A stretch of DNA of 32,859 nt from JAXGQD01 sp040766665 (GTDB lineage Bacteria; Bacillota; Clostridia; Saccharofermentanales; Fastidiosipilaceae). Positions 8,121 to 17,338 of this stretch are shown in pieces. A model generated the notes under the pieces. That model was not told the DNA's origin, made no database searches, and saw nothing but the letters and a program-made list of their open reading frames with translations. The stretch covers positions 1-32,859 of the forward strand of contig JAXGQD010000013.1 in the NCBI GenBank assembly GCA_040766665.1, written 5' to 3'. Position numbers and translations under genes: made by a program. Each line of letters begins with the position of its first letter. Position 1 is the first letter of the stretch.

Positions 8121-8150
8121 CCTTCCGCTTGCAGGTACGCAAGCGGAAGG
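8121..8150 (+). repeat. Perfect hairpin between binding-protein and permease genes
   Basis: CCTTCCGCTTGC (8121-8132) pairs exactly with GCAAGCGGAAGG (8139-8150), a 12-bp stem with a six-base loop. No T-run follows, so it is not a standard terminator. It probably acts as an mRNA-stabilising or processing element that raises the amount of binding protein over membrane components. The rest of 8109-8249 shows only the permease ribosome binding site (TGAGGA at 8238-8243). Confidence 0.75.
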
Positions 8151-8249
8151 CCACTCTAACCACGATCGATTCGTAAGAATCGGCTATCAATGACTCATTT
8201 TTGAAAGGCTTTATTGGATGTTTAATTGACACCAGTTTGAGGAAATCGT

Positions 8250-9215
8250 ATGAATCTAAAGAAGATCAAGTTAACGAGTGCAAGGGAATTTGGAATTGCT
8301 GTTGTGCTGGTGCTCATCATCATCATTATGAGCCTCGCTACCCCCGTGTTTTTATCGAAAGCAAATATCGTTAACGTTATCAGACAAAGCGTTGAAATCG
8401 GTATCATGTCAATTGGCATGACCTTCTTGATAATAAATGGCGATATGGATTTGTCCATCGGCTCGGCTTTTGCCGTTTGCGCTATGGTTGGCGGAACAAT
8501 CTTTAAAAACGAGTTTCTTCCGCCGAGTGTCACTTTTGTTGTGGTTCTCGTCCTTGGCGCGATTCTGGGAAGTATTAATGGGCTCATGGTATCCAGAGTA
8601 GGCATTCCATCATTCATCGTAACCTTAGGAACAATGAAAATTTACCGGAGTATCGCTTATGCAATTAGTAAGGGCTCCAGCGTCAGTGTTTTTCCGGAAT
8701 CCGCTACACAAAGTTGGGTATGGAAACTCGGTGCGAAAATCAATGGTTTTCCGGCGCAGATATTCATCATGATTGTATTGTTTATTTTTGCCCATGTCGT
8801 TTTGAAGAAAACCATGTATGGATATAAGCTGTATGCCACTGGTGGCAATGCGAAAGCCGCCCATCTTTCCGGCATCAATACAAAAAATGTCAAACTCTTG
8901 GCTTTTGTTATTCAAGGGCTATGCTGTGCGGTCGCGTCTATGATTAGCCTGGCTTATCTGAATTCTGTAACGACTACCTCCGGAGAAGGGCGCGAGATGG
9001 ATGCCATCGCTGCAGTAGTATTGGGGGGCGCAGCTTTAACCGGTGGTAGGGGTACCATTATCGGTACGTTTATCGGTGTCATCATTATGGGCATCGTGAA
9101 AAACGGTATGGTACTGATGAGTGTTCCCGTATTTTGGCAGGATGGATTCATTGGTTTAGTCGTTATTCTGGCTGTTTTAACTGATACTGTCATACATCGC
9201 AGAGAGAAAAGGTGA
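8250..9215 (+). CDS. Sugar ABC transporter permease (RbsC-like)
   Basis: 321-residue inner-membrane subunit of the BPD_transp_2 class. It is highly hydrophobic, with about eight to ten membrane spans. Family landmarks are present: NGDMDLSIGSAFAV, VTLGTMKIYRSIAYAIS, the ATGGNAKAAHLSGI loop that contacts the ATPase, and VVLGGAALTGGRGTIIGTFI. The ATG at 8250 has TGAGGA seven bases before it. It is followed after four bases by the ATPase gene and preceded by the binding-protein gene, so the transporter is complete: binding protein, permease, ATPase. Confidence 0.92.
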   Translation: MNLKKIKLTSAREFGIAVVLVLIIIIMSLATPVFLSKANIVNVIRQSVEIGIMSIGMTFLIINGDMDLSIGSAFAVCAMVGGTIFKNEFLPPSVTFVVVLVLGAILGSINGLMVSRVGIPSFIVTLGTMKIYRSIAYAISKGSSVSVFPESATQSWVWKLGAKINGFPAQIFIMIVLFIFAHVVLKKTMYGYKLYATGGNAKAAHLSGINTKNVKLLAFVIQGLCCAVASMISLAYLNSVTTTSGEGREMDAIAAVVLGGAALTGGRGTIIGTFIGVIIMGIVKNGMVLMSVPVFWQDGFIGLVVILAVLTDTVIHRREKR

Positions 9216-9219
9216 GTCT

Positions 9220-10707
9220 ATGGCAGCAATATTGGAATTTAAGAACATAACTAAAAAATTTGGTGGCATAACAGCCCTCGACCAGGTCTCGTTCTCCGTT
9301 GAAGAGGGAGAAGTACATTGCATCTGTGGCGAGAATGGGGCTGGCAAATCGACGCTGATTAACCTTTGCGGTGGGGTCTTTTTGCCTACCGAAGGAACGA
9401 TATATGTCCATGGTAAAGAAACGCTAATGAACAGCATCCAGAAATCAGAACGTCTTGGTATTGCAGTAGTTCACCAGGAGGTTCCCCTTTGTTTAAACAT
9501 GAGTGTGGCTCACAATATTTTTATGGGTTCACATAAGGCAAATAAAGGTATATTTCTCGATGAAAAATACATGAGTCGTAAAACCAGTGAATTGTTGGAG
9601 TTATTTCATCTCAATATAAAGCCGAGTGATCTATTGGAATCTTTAAGCATAGCCGAACAGTCTATCGTTCAGATTGCTAAAGCAGTATTTAGCAAACCCA
9701 AGGTACTCATACTCGATGAACCGACTGCGGCATTAACCAATGACCAACGCGACGTGATGTTCAAAGTGGTGCGGCAGCTTATTAAGGAAAACAATACAAC
9801 CGTAATCTACGTTAGTCACCGACTTGACGAAGTAATGGAGCTGGGCCAACGGGTGACCATCTTCAAAGACGGACGATTTGTGGCGACAAAAAATATCAAC
9901 GAAATCAGCGTCGATGACATCATATCGATGATGGTGGGACGTCTCATTGATAAATTACCTGAAGGCAGAAAAAGGCCAATCGGTGACAAGCTGCTTTCCG
10001 TAAGGGGCATTAGTAGACATCGCAAATTCCATGATGTCAGTTTTGATTTACATAAGGGGGAAATACTAGGCTTGGCAGGTTTCGTCGGGTCCGGCAGAAC
10101 CGAGATATTGGAGTCACTCTTCGGCGCTGACAAACTTGATGCAGGAGAGGTCTTTATCAGTGGGAACAAAGTAAATATTCATTCTCCTATTGATGCAATC
10201 AATAATCGTATCAGCTTGATTCCTGAAAACAGACGTGACGATGGTTTGATTACCACGATGTCTATTCAACAGAATGCCTTAATTACGGTGATGAAAAACA
10301 TCAGTAAAAACGGTTTGTTGAACAAAAAGCTTACCGATAAGCTAATGGCGGAGTTAATTGATAAGTTTAAAATCAAAATAGGTAAAGCCGAGGACGGAAT
10401 TCTCACCTTAAGTGGTGGAAATCAGCAGAAGGTAGTCATTGCCAAATGGATTGCCAATAATCCATTAATCCTATTCTGTGATGAGCCAACCAGAGGCATT
10501 GACGTGGGTGCAAAGGCAGAAGTATATGGCATTCTACGAAACATCGCCGAACAGGGCATAGGTATTCTGATGGTTTCTTCAGAACTACCTGAACTTTTAA
10601 CCTTGTGTGATCGGATTCTGGTGATGCATGAGGGCAAAATGACCGGCGAAGTGATGGCGGAAGATGCGTCCGAAGAGCTTATTATGAAATATGCATCCGC
10701 AGTTTAA
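9220..10707 (+). CDS. Sugar ABC transporter ATPase (RbsA-like, two nucleotide-binding domains)
   Basis: 495-residue fusion of two ABC domains, standard for RbsA/MglA/XylG. The first domain has Walker A GENGAGKST (residues 37-45), signature LSIAEQ and Walker B LILDEPTAAL. The second domain has a degenerate Walker A (GFVGSGRTE), as is usual in this family, but a good LSGGNQQKVVIAKW signature and CDEPTRGIDVG. It energises import through the adjacent permease. GGTGAG just before the ATG and a four-base gap to the permease gene indicate tight coupling. It is the last gene of the LacI-controlled operon. The downstream hairpin at 10734-10775 is oriented mainly for the opposite strand. Confidence 0.93.
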   Translation: MAAILEFKNITKKFGGITALDQVSFSVEEGEVHCICGENGAGKSTLINLCGGVFLPTEGTIYVHGKETLMNSIQKSERLGIAVVHQEVPLCLNMSVAHNIFMGSHKANKGIFLDEKYMSRKTSELLELFHLNIKPSDLLESLSIAEQSIVQIAKAVFSKPKVLILDEPTAALTNDQRDVMFKVVRQLIKENNTTVIYVSHRLDEVMELGQRVTIFKDGRFVATKNINEISVDDIISMMVGRLIDKLPEGRKRPIGDKLLSVRGISRHRKFHDVSFDLHKGEILGLAGFVGSGRTEILESLFGADKLDAGEVFISGNKVNIHSPIDAINNRISLIPENRRDDGLITTMSIQQNALITVMKNISKNGLLNKKLTDKLMAELIDKFKIKIGKAEDGILTLSGGNQQKVVIAKWIANNPLILFCDEPTRGIDVGAKAEVYGILRNIAEQGIGILMVSSELPELLTLCDRILVMHEGKMTGEVMAEDASEELIMKYASAV

Positions 10708-10733
10708 CTAACATGACAAAATGGTCAACATAA

Positions 10734-10775
10734 CAAAAAAACAAAGCCCAATCTCAAATTGCAGAGATTGGGCTT
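10734..10775 (-). terminator. Terminator of the trehalose operon
   Basis: AAGCCCAATCTC (10744-10755) pairs perfectly with GAGATTGGGCTT (10764-10775), a 12-bp stem with an eight-base loop. On the minus strand the hairpin is followed by a T-run (complement of the A-run 10734-10741), eleven bases after the phosphotrehalase stop. On the plus strand only a loose T-rich stretch follows, so any effect on the sugar operon from the left would be weaker. Confidence 0.88.
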
Positions 10776-10785
10776 CGCTACATAT

Positions 10786-12429
10786 TCATTTTTTGTAGAA
10801 ACAGAGGCTTTCAAACGGTCTTAGTTCATTGATCTGTTTTTGCTCGGGTTTGTCATCGTATGAGGAAAGGAGACAAGAATAAGCCTCTAAATCAAGCACT
10901 TCATCCAAGAATACAGCTTCCTTGCTGAGGTTGTTGAGAACGACAAGCTCTTTGGATTCATAATTTCTCTTGAAACAGAAAAGTGCGGCTGTTTTTTGCT
11001 CAATGAATGAAATATTTCCGTATGCGATGACGGGAAGCGTCTTGCGCAGTTCGACCAATGTTTTGTAAAACTGCAGGATCCCGTTTTCTTCTACCTGTGC
11101 CTTTTGGACGTTGATGTCGCAGTAGTTCTTAGCCGGAGTCAGCCACGGCTTGCCGCTTGAGAAGTCAGCGTTGGGGCCCGGACCCCATTGCATCGGTGTA
11201 CGGCCGTTGTCTCTTGAGCGTGCACTGATAATGCCCAGGGCTTCAGATTGTGTTTTTCCGGCTTGCAAAAGAATCTCGTAATAATTGAGGCTTTCTACAT
11301 CCTGATAAGACTCAATCGTTTCATAATAAGCATTGGTCATGCCAATCTCTTCGCCCTGATAGATGTAGGGCGTGCCGCGCATAAGGTGGATGCAAGCAGC
11401 CAACATTTTTGCTGATTCGCGGTGATAATTCTGATCGTCACCAAAGCGGGAAACGGCCCGCGGTTGATCATGGTTACACCAGAATAACGCGTTCCATCCG
11501 CCTCCTTCCAGCATACCTAACTGCCAATCTGTAAAGAGGCGTTTCAGTGCGGTGAGATCGGGTGGCATTAAGGCCCATTTTTCCCCGTTGAGATAATCGA
11601 CTTTCAGATGGTGGAAGGAGAAGACCATGGATAATTCGCCTTCGTCAGGATTGCTGTAACGAATGCAGTTTGCGATCGAGGTGGAAGACATTTCGCCTAC
11701 TGTGATATCGTCAGCCAAACCTGTATCCCTCACCAATTCTTTAAGATACTCATGAACGTGTGGACCATCGGTATAAAACCGCCGTCCATCTCCCTGCTCA
11801 TCATCTTCCAGCTGCGCTGGCTTGGAAATGAGGTTGACGACATCGAAGCGGAAGCCTTTTATTCCTTTGGACTTCCAGAAGCGAATGACTTGTTTCAGTT
11901 CTTCGCGGACCTCGGGATTGTCCCAGTTTAGATCAGCCTGCGTGACATCAAAAAGATGCAGATACCATTTACCTAGATGCGGAACATAATGCCAGGCAGA
12001 GCCACCGAATTTAGACACCCAATTTGTGGGCGGCTGATCAGGGTGGCCATCTACAAACTTGTAGTAGGCCAAATACTTTTCATCCCCAGTCAGGGCTTTT
12101 TTAAACCACTCATGTTCCGTAGACGTGTGATTAAAGACCATGTCCAGCATCAGACCAAGGCCTTTTTCCTCAGCTTTGGCAATCAGCTCTTCAAGCTCGT
12201 CCATATTGCCGAAGACGGGGTCGATGGAGAGATAGTCGGCTACGTCATACCCGTTATCGCGCAAAGGTGAAAGGAAGAAGGGTGTCAACCACAGGTAGTC
12301 CACACCCAACGATGCCAGGTAATCCAACTGTGAAGTGATGCCCTTGAGATCGCCGATTCCGTCCCCGTTACTGTCCATAAAAGACTTCACATAGATTTGA
12401 TAGACGGTCGCATTTTTGAAATCAGACAT
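10786..12429 (-). CDS. treC: Alpha,alpha-phosphotrehalase (GH13)
   Basis: 547-residue cytoplasmic glycoside hydrolase that splits trehalose 6-phosphate into glucose and glucose 6-phosphate. The GH13 barrel opens with VYQIYVKSFMDSNGDGIGDL and contains DMVFNHTSTEHEWF. The catalytic set is nucleophile D196 (GFRFDVVNL), acid/base E246 (VGEMSS) and D321 (CNHDQPR). WVSKFGGSAW and LHLFDVTQADLNW favour phosphotrehalase over oligo-1,6-glucosidase, as does the adjacent trehalose-type PTS gene. The frame opens at 12471, but the ATG at 12429 has GGAGG (complement of 12435-12439) and starts right at the conserved domain. It is second in a two-gene minus-strand operon, 22 bases after the PTS gene. This gene is called treC in E. 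coli and treA in Bacillus. Confidence 0.9.
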   Translation of the reverse strand: MSDFKNATVYQIYVKSFMDSNGDGIGDLKGITSQLDYLASLGVDYLWLTPFFLSPLRDNGYDVADYLSIDPVFGNMDELEELIAKAEEKGLGLMLDMVFNHTSTEHEWFKKALTGDEKYLAYYKFVDGHPDQPPTNWVSKFGGSAWHYVPHLGKWYLHLFDVTQADLNWDNPEVREELKQVIRFWKSKGIKGFRFDVVNLISKPAQLEDDEQGDGRRFYTDGPHVHEYLKELVRDTGLADDITVGEMSSTSIANCIRYSNPDEGELSMVFSFHHLKVDYLNGEKWALMPPDLTALKRLFTDWQLGMLEGGGWNALFWCNHDQPRAVSRFGDDQNYHRESAKMLAACIHLMRGTPYIYQGEEIGMTNAYYETIESYQDVESLNYYEILLQAGKTQSEALGIISARSRDNGRTPMQWGPGPNADFSSGKPWLTPAKNYCDINVQKAQVEENGILQFYKTLVELRKTLPVIAYGNISFIEQKTAALFCFKRNYESKELVVLNNLSKEAVFLDEVLDLEAYSCLLSSYDDKPEQKQINELRPFESLCFYKK

Positions 12430-12451
12430 ATATTCCTCCGTTGGCTTAATA

Positions 12452-14449
12452 TTACTCGTTGACGATACCAATTAAGTCCTGTCCGGCCTTAACCATCCCT
12501 TCACCGAAGAAACGCACGTGATTGTTTTCGCCCATTTCGGCGGCAATCAGCATAGTCAGAGGCGAATAGCCTGCGGCTTTAATTTTTTCTAAGCTGAAGC
12601 TGATGAGTTTCTGCCCTTTGGTGATTTTATCGCCCACCTGTACATGGGAAACAAATCCGTCGCCCTTCATGGCGACCGTGTCTAAGCCAATGTGAAAGAG
12701 TAGGCTCATGCCGTTTTCTAAAAGGAGTCCGCAGGCATGAAACGACTCATCCATGACCACGTTAATTTCACCGTCACAAGGTGAGATTAAATCTTCATTG
12801 CTGGGGTCGATGGCAATCCCATCGCCCAACATCTTTGTAGAAAAGACTTTATCGGGTACATCTTCGATAGGCACCACTTTTCCGTCCAGGAAGGCAGTCA
12901 GTTCGATGGCGGGTTTCGAGGAAGCGGCTGCTGCAGCGACTGCAGAGCCTCCTGCAACTGCAGCGGTGGTGGCGTCACCGCCGGTTTCGCTGGGAAGTTC
13001 ACTTGCATCCGCGTCAGCTAAAGCGGCCGCAGCCAGTTGGGGCAGTTTTCTTTTACCCATCGTAAAGGTGAGGGCAAAGGGGACGACGATAGCTACGGCC
13101 ATCGCCAGGGCAAAAGTCAGCATATGCTTTGGCTGAATCGACAAAATACCAGGCAAGCCCCCGACTCCGATGGAATTGGCAAATACACCTCCCACGATGG
13201 AGATGACGGCGGCAATCGACGAACCAATCATCGCACAGATAAACGGGAAGCCATATTTAATATTGACACCAAACATGGCGGGCTCGGTGACACCCAGGTA
13301 GCATGAAATGCAGGCTGGAATAGAAACCTCTTTGGCTTTGGCATCTTTCTTTTGCAAAAAAATCATAGCCAGAACAGCGGAGCCCTGAGCTATGTTTGAA
13401 AGGGCGATCATCGGCCAGAGGTTTGTCCCGTTATAAGCCGAGATTAGCTGTAAGTCGATGGCATTGGACATATGATGTAGACCTGTAATGACGAGCGGTG
13501 CGTAAGCGAAACCGAATACCGCCGCAAAGAGCCAGTTAAAGGTTGAGCTAAGTCCTGCAGAGACGACGGCTGATAGCCAGTTCCCGATGACCCAGCCAAT
13601 AGGCCCTAAAATAAAATGGGCAGCCATAACGGAAAGGAGCAACGAGAAGAAGGGCACGACAATCATCTGCACCACCACCGGCGTGATTTTTCGCAAGCCC
13701 TTTTCAAGATAGACCAAGACGAAGCCTGCCATGATAGCCGGTAGGACCTGGGCCTGATAGCCGATTTTTTCCACCGTCATAAATCCAAAATCCCAAAAGG
13801 GAATATCAGCAGCAGCAGTACTTGCTACGGCGTAAGCATTTAGCAATTGAGGGGAAACTAAGGTGATACCCAAGACAATACCCAAAGACTGGGTGGTGCC
13901 CATCTTGCGTGTGATGGACCAGACGATGGCGACAGGTAAAAAGTGGAAGACTGCTTCACCAATCAGCCATAGGAAATTGTTCATGCCGTTCCAGAACACA
14001 GAAACCTGAGTGAGGGTCTCAGTACCGTTATTGACCATTTTAATTTCGCCGATGATATTGCGGAAACCGAGAATCAAACCTCCAACGATAATCGCCGGAA
14101 TCAAGGGGGCAAAAATCTCAGCAAGGTTGGACATCGCCCTCTGGATGAAGTTCTGATTCTTTTTGGCCGCGGTTTTGGCGGCATCCTTGGAAACGCCTTC
14201 AATACCTGAAATGGCTTTGAAGTCATTAAAGTAATCGGCAACGTCGTTTCCGATAATCACCTGAAACTGTCCGGCTTGAGTGAAGGTGCCTTTGGTTGAT
14301 GGGATGGCTTCTATGCCTTTAATGTCCGCTTTTGATTCATCATTCAGAACAAAGCGCATGCGTGTCACGCAATGTGAAACGGCGGCGATGTTCTCCTTAC
14401 CTCCTACTTTTTCCAGGAGAAGCTTGGCGTCGGTACTGTATTTTCCCAT
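12452..14449 (-). CDS. treP: Trehalose-type PTS transporter EIIBCA
   Basis: 665-residue membrane protein that imports trehalose and phosphorylates it to trehalose 6-phosphate. Domain order: EIIB with phosphorylated C27 in SHCVTRMRF; EIIC, roughly residues 105-475, hydrophobic with FGVNIKYGFPFICAMIGSS and GGLPGILSIQPKHM; an Ala-rich linker near 480-525; then a Crr-type EIIA with SPCDGEINVV, FHACGLL and active H586 in LLFHIGLDTV. The own EIIA domain means that no separate EIIA-Glc is needed. Substrate specificity is assigned mainly from the partner phosphotrehalase; sucrose EIIBCA proteins are close relatives. AAAGGA lies before the ATG. No TreR-type regulator gene is in the window. Confidence 0.88.
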   Translation of the reverse strand: MGKYSTDAKLLLEKVGGKENIAAVSHCVTRMRFVLNDESKADIKGIEAIPSTKGTFTQAGQFQVIIGNDVADYFNDFKAISGIEGVSKDAAKTAAKKNQNFIQRAMSNLAEIFAPLIPAIIVGGLILGFRNIIGEIKMVNNGTETLTQVSVFWNGMNNFLWLIGEAVFHFLPVAIVWSITRKMGTTQSLGIVLGITLVSPQLLNAYAVASTAAADIPFWDFGFMTVEKIGYQAQVLPAIMAGFVLVYLEKGLRKITPVVVQMIVVPFFSLLLSVMAAHFILGPIGWVIGNWLSAVVSAGLSSTFNWLFAAVFGFAYAPLVITGLHHMSNAIDLQLISAYNGTNLWPMIALSNIAQGSAVLAMIFLQKKDAKAKEVSIPACISCYLGVTEPAMFGVNIKYGFPFICAMIGSSIAAVISIVGGVFANSIGVGGLPGILSIQPKHMLTFALAMAVAIVVPFALTFTMGKRKLPQLAAAALADADASELPSETGGDATTAAVAGGSAVAAAAASSKPAIELTAFLDGKVVPIEDVPDKVFSTKMLGDGIAIDPSNEDLISPCDGEINVVMDESFHACGLLLENGMSLLFHIGLDTVAMKGDGFVSHVQVGDKITKGQKLISFSLEKIKAAGYSPLTMLIAAEMGENNHVRFFGEGMVKAGQDLIGIVNE

Positions 14450-14834
14450 AAAACACGTCCTTTCTTGCTGCTTCCTTAGATAGGAATCATTGAATAAGAG
14501 GTCAGAACGAAAAAACCGCTAGCCAAAAACACCTGTTTCTGTCTTGCGGTTAAGTTTGTGATTAGCGTTCATCTTTGTCTATCCATGAGTTCTACATCTA
14601 AGGATGTGCGAGGGTTTACGCTACTTTCTGTGAGTATAGCATAGCTTAAGTGAGGCCTGCCATATGTAAGCACCACCCTCTTTAGTGAAAGGAAATAGCT
14701 TGATTTGCGTACACACTGCTTAATACTAGAAGCATGAAAAATCACCAGCAATTCGCTCCTAAACGTTCATGCCACGCCCGATTCGTTGCGTTATACTAAA
14801 TAACAATAAGGTTTTGAGGGGAAAAAACACCACC
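14450..14834. other. Divergent intergenic region (treP / MATE)
   Basis: 385 bases without a credible gene. On the minus side lies the treP leader with the hairpin at 14510-14551. On the plus side a -10-like TATACT stands at 14792-14797 without a good -35, and GAGGGG (14816-14821) precedes the MATE start. ATGAACGCTAATCAC (complement of 14557-14571) is weakly dyad-like. No TreR-type or clear catabolite-repression site was recognised. Confidence 0.5.
14510..14551 (-). terminator. Possible leader terminator/attenuator of the trehalose operon
   Basis: On the minus strand AACCGC (complement of 14546-14551) pairs with GCGGTT (complement of 14514-14519) and is followed by a six-base T-run. It lies about 60-100 bases upstream of the treP start, in the expected leader. 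The stem has only six certain pairs plus two after a mismatch, and the loop is long, so it may be incidental. Attenuation is common for PTS operons, but no LicT/GlcT-type antiterminator box was recognised. Confidence 0.3.
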
Positions 14835-16223
14835 ATGTCCGAACACACCGCCGAATTGCAAAGCGAAGCGCCCCATACTTTGAATCCTATTTTATCGGGA
14901 GTCATTTGGAAGGAACTCTTGCGTTTTGCCTGGCCGCTGATTTTGAGTAGCGTCTTCCAACAGCTTTACAGTACCGCTGACTTGTTGATTGTAGGGAAAT
15001 TTACCGGACATGAAGCCATGGCGGCTATCGGTGCTACCAACTCGATCAGCAACCTTCTACTCGGCTTGTTTCTTGGTTTATCTGTCGGTGCCAGTATTGT
15101 TTATTCGCAGTTTTTCGGTGCCGAAGACAACAAGGGTTTGCATCGCACCGTCGGTACAGCTTTTGTGATTGCTGCGGCAGGTGGCGTATTTTTGACCGTG
15201 GTGGGTTTGTTACTCGCCAGACCGCTTTTACAGTTAATGGACACACCGGCAGATATTCTTGATTTGGCCACGCTTTATATGCAGATCATTTTTGGCGGTA
15301 TGATCCCGCAGATGATCTATAACATCAGTTCGGGTATCGTTCGGGCAAAAGGCGACTCCCGCACCCCTCTGCGTATCCTGACGATTTCCTGTGTCATGAA
15401 TATCGTGCTCGACCTCGTCTTTGTAGCGGGCTTCGGCTGGAGTGTGGACGGAGCTGCTTGGGCGACAGTCATTTCTCAAGTTGTCTCGGCGATCTTGACG
15501 AGTCGCGTTATTTTCAAATCGGACCTGGCTCACTATCCCGGTCTCTCGGGCATTACATTTTCTGCAAGTTTGCTCAAGAAAATGCTCAAGATGGGCATTC
15601 CGGCGGGCTTACAGACGGTAGTGATTAGTTTTTCGAATGTCCTTTTACAAATGAAAATCAATGGTTTTGGCTCAACGGCTGTTGCGGGGACGGCAGCCGC
15701 CAATAAAATCGACGGTTTCCTTTTTATGATCATCGATGCATTTGGTATTGCTATTACAACCTTTGTTGCGCAAAACATCGGAGCAGGAAATAAAGAAAGG
15801 GCAGTAAAGGCCAGTAAAACCTGTCTGCTCATCTCTTGCATCGCGGCCATTATACTCGGTGCAGTGGTCTTGCTCTTTTCAGAACCACTACTGTCGCTCT
15901 TTAATGCAGGGCCCGAGGTTTTGTCTTATGGGAAGCGCATGATGCTCGTTATCTGCCCCACGTATTGGATTTTCGCGATTTTTGCCACTCTTTCGGGTAG
16001 CCTCAGAGGTAGCGGGAACACATTGGTACCCATGATTGTCGCCTTAGCCTGTTTATGTGTCATCCGCCTGACCTGGGTCTTTTCAGTGCTGCCAATTTAT
16101 CACAGCATAGACATTGTCTATTACAGCTATCCCGTTTCTTGGACATTTGCGGCAGGGAGTATTGCTGTGTTTACGTATAAACGATTCTATAAAGAACATT
16201 TAAGTACGGCAAAATCCAGCTAA
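14835..16223 (+). CDS. MATE-family multidrug/toxin efflux transporter
   Basis: 462-residue integral membrane protein with about twelve spans in two homologous halves, typical of NorM/DinF-type cation-coupled exporters. Recognisable segments are LRFAWPLILSSVFQQLYSTA, VGKFTGHEAMAAIGATNSIS, GIVRAKGDSRTPL in the first half, and AVAGTAAANKIDGF and LSGSLRGSGNTLVPM in the second. The frame opens at 14769, but that ATG lies before the -10-like TATACT (14792); the ATG at 14835 follows GAGGGG by about 13 bases, a slightly long spacing. It stands alone between the trehalose operon and the AroE-like gene. The substrate cannot be predicted. Confidence 0.88.
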   Translation: MSEHTAELQSEAPHTLNPILSGVIWKELLRFAWPLILSSVFQQLYSTADLLIVGKFTGHEAMAAIGATNSISNLLLGLFLGLSVGASIVYSQFFGAEDNKGLHRTVGTAFVIAAAGGVFLTVVGLLLARPLLQLMDTPADILDLATLYMQIIFGGMIPQMIYNISSGIVRAKGDSRTPLRILTISCVMNIVLDLVFVAGFGWSVDGAAWATVISQVVSAILTSRVIFKSDLAHYPGLSGITFSASLLKKMLKMGIPAGLQTVVISFSNVLLQMKINGFGSTAVAGTAAANKIDGFLFMIIDAFGIAITTFVAQNIGAGNKERAVKASKTCLLISCIAAIILGAVVLLFSEPLLSLFNAGPEVLSYGKRMMLVICPTYWIFAIFATLSGSLRGSGNTLVPMIVALACLCVIRLTWVFSVLPIYHSIDIVYYSYPVSWTFAAGSIAVFTYKRFYKEHLSTAKSS

Positions 16224-16435
16224 ATCACAGCAGTTATTCTGAGTCTCCGATAATACGCCTGTTTTATGAGCTTGTGCTTTGTTTAGCGTACCTAAAATGG
16301 TTCAGTATTTGACAAGAACAAGCCTTGAGAAAGAACAGACATAAGCGGCAATAACTGTGTACAATGGTTGGGTGAGGAAACTCGTTTTATACTAAAAAGA
16401 CTAAGTGTAAAAGTTGCAGTTGAAAGGATCGGAGT

Positions 16436-17296
16436 ATGAAAGAACAGAATTATCTCGACAATATGGTGGGCGTTTTTGGTCATCCGGTGGCGGAGAATCC
16501 CGGGGTGGTGATACAGGATGCGGCTTTTGCCGATATGGGTCTGGAACGCTGGCATTTTAATACGATTGATGTAGAGCCCGAAGCTTTGGGCGATGCCATT
16601 GCCGGTCTGAAAGCCTTTAAAATGAAGGGTGTGAACTGCACGATTCCACACAAGATAAACGTCATTCCATATCTCGACGAGCTTTCTGAAAGTGCGAAAT
16701 TAATCGGCGCAGTGAATACGATCGTCAATACTGACGGTAAGCTTTTTGGTGACAACACGGACGGTAAAGGCTTCATGGAGGCTTTGCAGGAGAATCAAGT
16801 CGATCCTAAGGGCAAAAAACTAGTCATCCTCGGTGCCGGTGGGGCCGCGCGTGCCATTTGTGTGGAGATGTGCCTTGCGGGTGTCGGTAGCATCAAAATC
16901 GTGAACCGCCCGGAAGACCGTGCTCTTGGAGACAGCATCATCGAAGTGCTGAAACCTTTGAACCAAAATATTGAATACGTGGATTGGGTTGGGACCTATG
17001 TTGTTCCTGAGGATACCGATATCCTGGTTAATGCAACACCGATTGGTTTGTATCCCAACGTGGATGAAATGCCCAATATTGACGTCAGCAGCATTAAGCC
17101 CGACATGTTTGTGCAGGATGTGATTCCAAACCCGGCTGTCACTCCGTTGCTGCGTGCCGCTGAAAAGCAGGGTGCGCGTTGGAGCACCGGTATGGGCATG
17201 TTGATTAATCAGGCAGCGCTAAATATTGAAATGTGGACGGGTAAGAAGCCCAATAAAAAGGTCATGCTAAAGGCTTTGGAAGAGGCTTTGGGCTGA
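16436..17296 (+). CDS. Shikimate dehydrogenase-family protein (AroE-like) with altered substrate motif
   Basis: 286-residue NAD(P)-dependent dehydrogenase of the AroE fold. Conserved parts are the catalytic K73 in NCTIPHK, GAVNTIV, D109 in DNTDG, the Rossmann loop GAGGAARA (133-140), INATPIGL-like VNATPIGL, and TGMGMLINQAAL near the end. The N-terminal motif is not canonical. E. coli AroE has NPIAHSKSP with two serines that bind shikimate; here it reads HPVAENPGVV, with Asn and Gly in those places. The substrate may therefore be quinate-like or something else. No aromatic-pathway genes are nearby; a small unknown gene and an aldose epimerase follow. GGATCGGAG precedes the ATG. The upstream 212-base gap shows a TATACT (16388-16393) as possible -10. 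Confidence 0.8.
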   Translation: MKEQNYLDNMVGVFGHPVAENPGVVIQDAAFADMGLERWHFNTIDVEPEALGDAIAGLKAFKMKGVNCTIPHKINVIPYLDELSESAKLIGAVNTIVNTDGKLFGDNTDGKGFMEALQENQVDPKGKKLVILGAGGAARAICVEMCLAGVGSIKIVNRPEDRALGDSIIEVLKPLNQNIEYVDWVGTYVVPEDTDILVNATPIGLYPNVDEMPNIDVSSIKPDMFVQDVIPNPAVTPLLRAAEKQGARWSTGMGMLINQAALNIEMWTGKKPNKKVMLKALEEALG

Positions 17297-17338
17297 CATA
17301 CTTCAGTTTGCAGATGTATTTCCGATTGGGGACTCACG

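Noticed and set aside
8121..8150. Hairpin read as an intrinsic terminator
   Set aside because: No T-run follows on either strand, and the operon clearly continues with its permease and ATPase.
13037..13306. 89-codon plus-strand frame within the PTS gene
   Set aside because: Antisense shadow of the EIIC region, with a repetitive Asp/Gly/His composition produced by the opposite frame.
14557..14571. Catabolite-repression (cre)-like sequence upstream of the trehalose operon
   Set aside because: It lacks one base of the required spacing and several consensus positions.
14569..14751. 60-codon minus-strand frame in the treP/MATE gap
   Set aside because: TTG start, no ribosome binding site, no family features; the region looks like ordinary promoter DNA.
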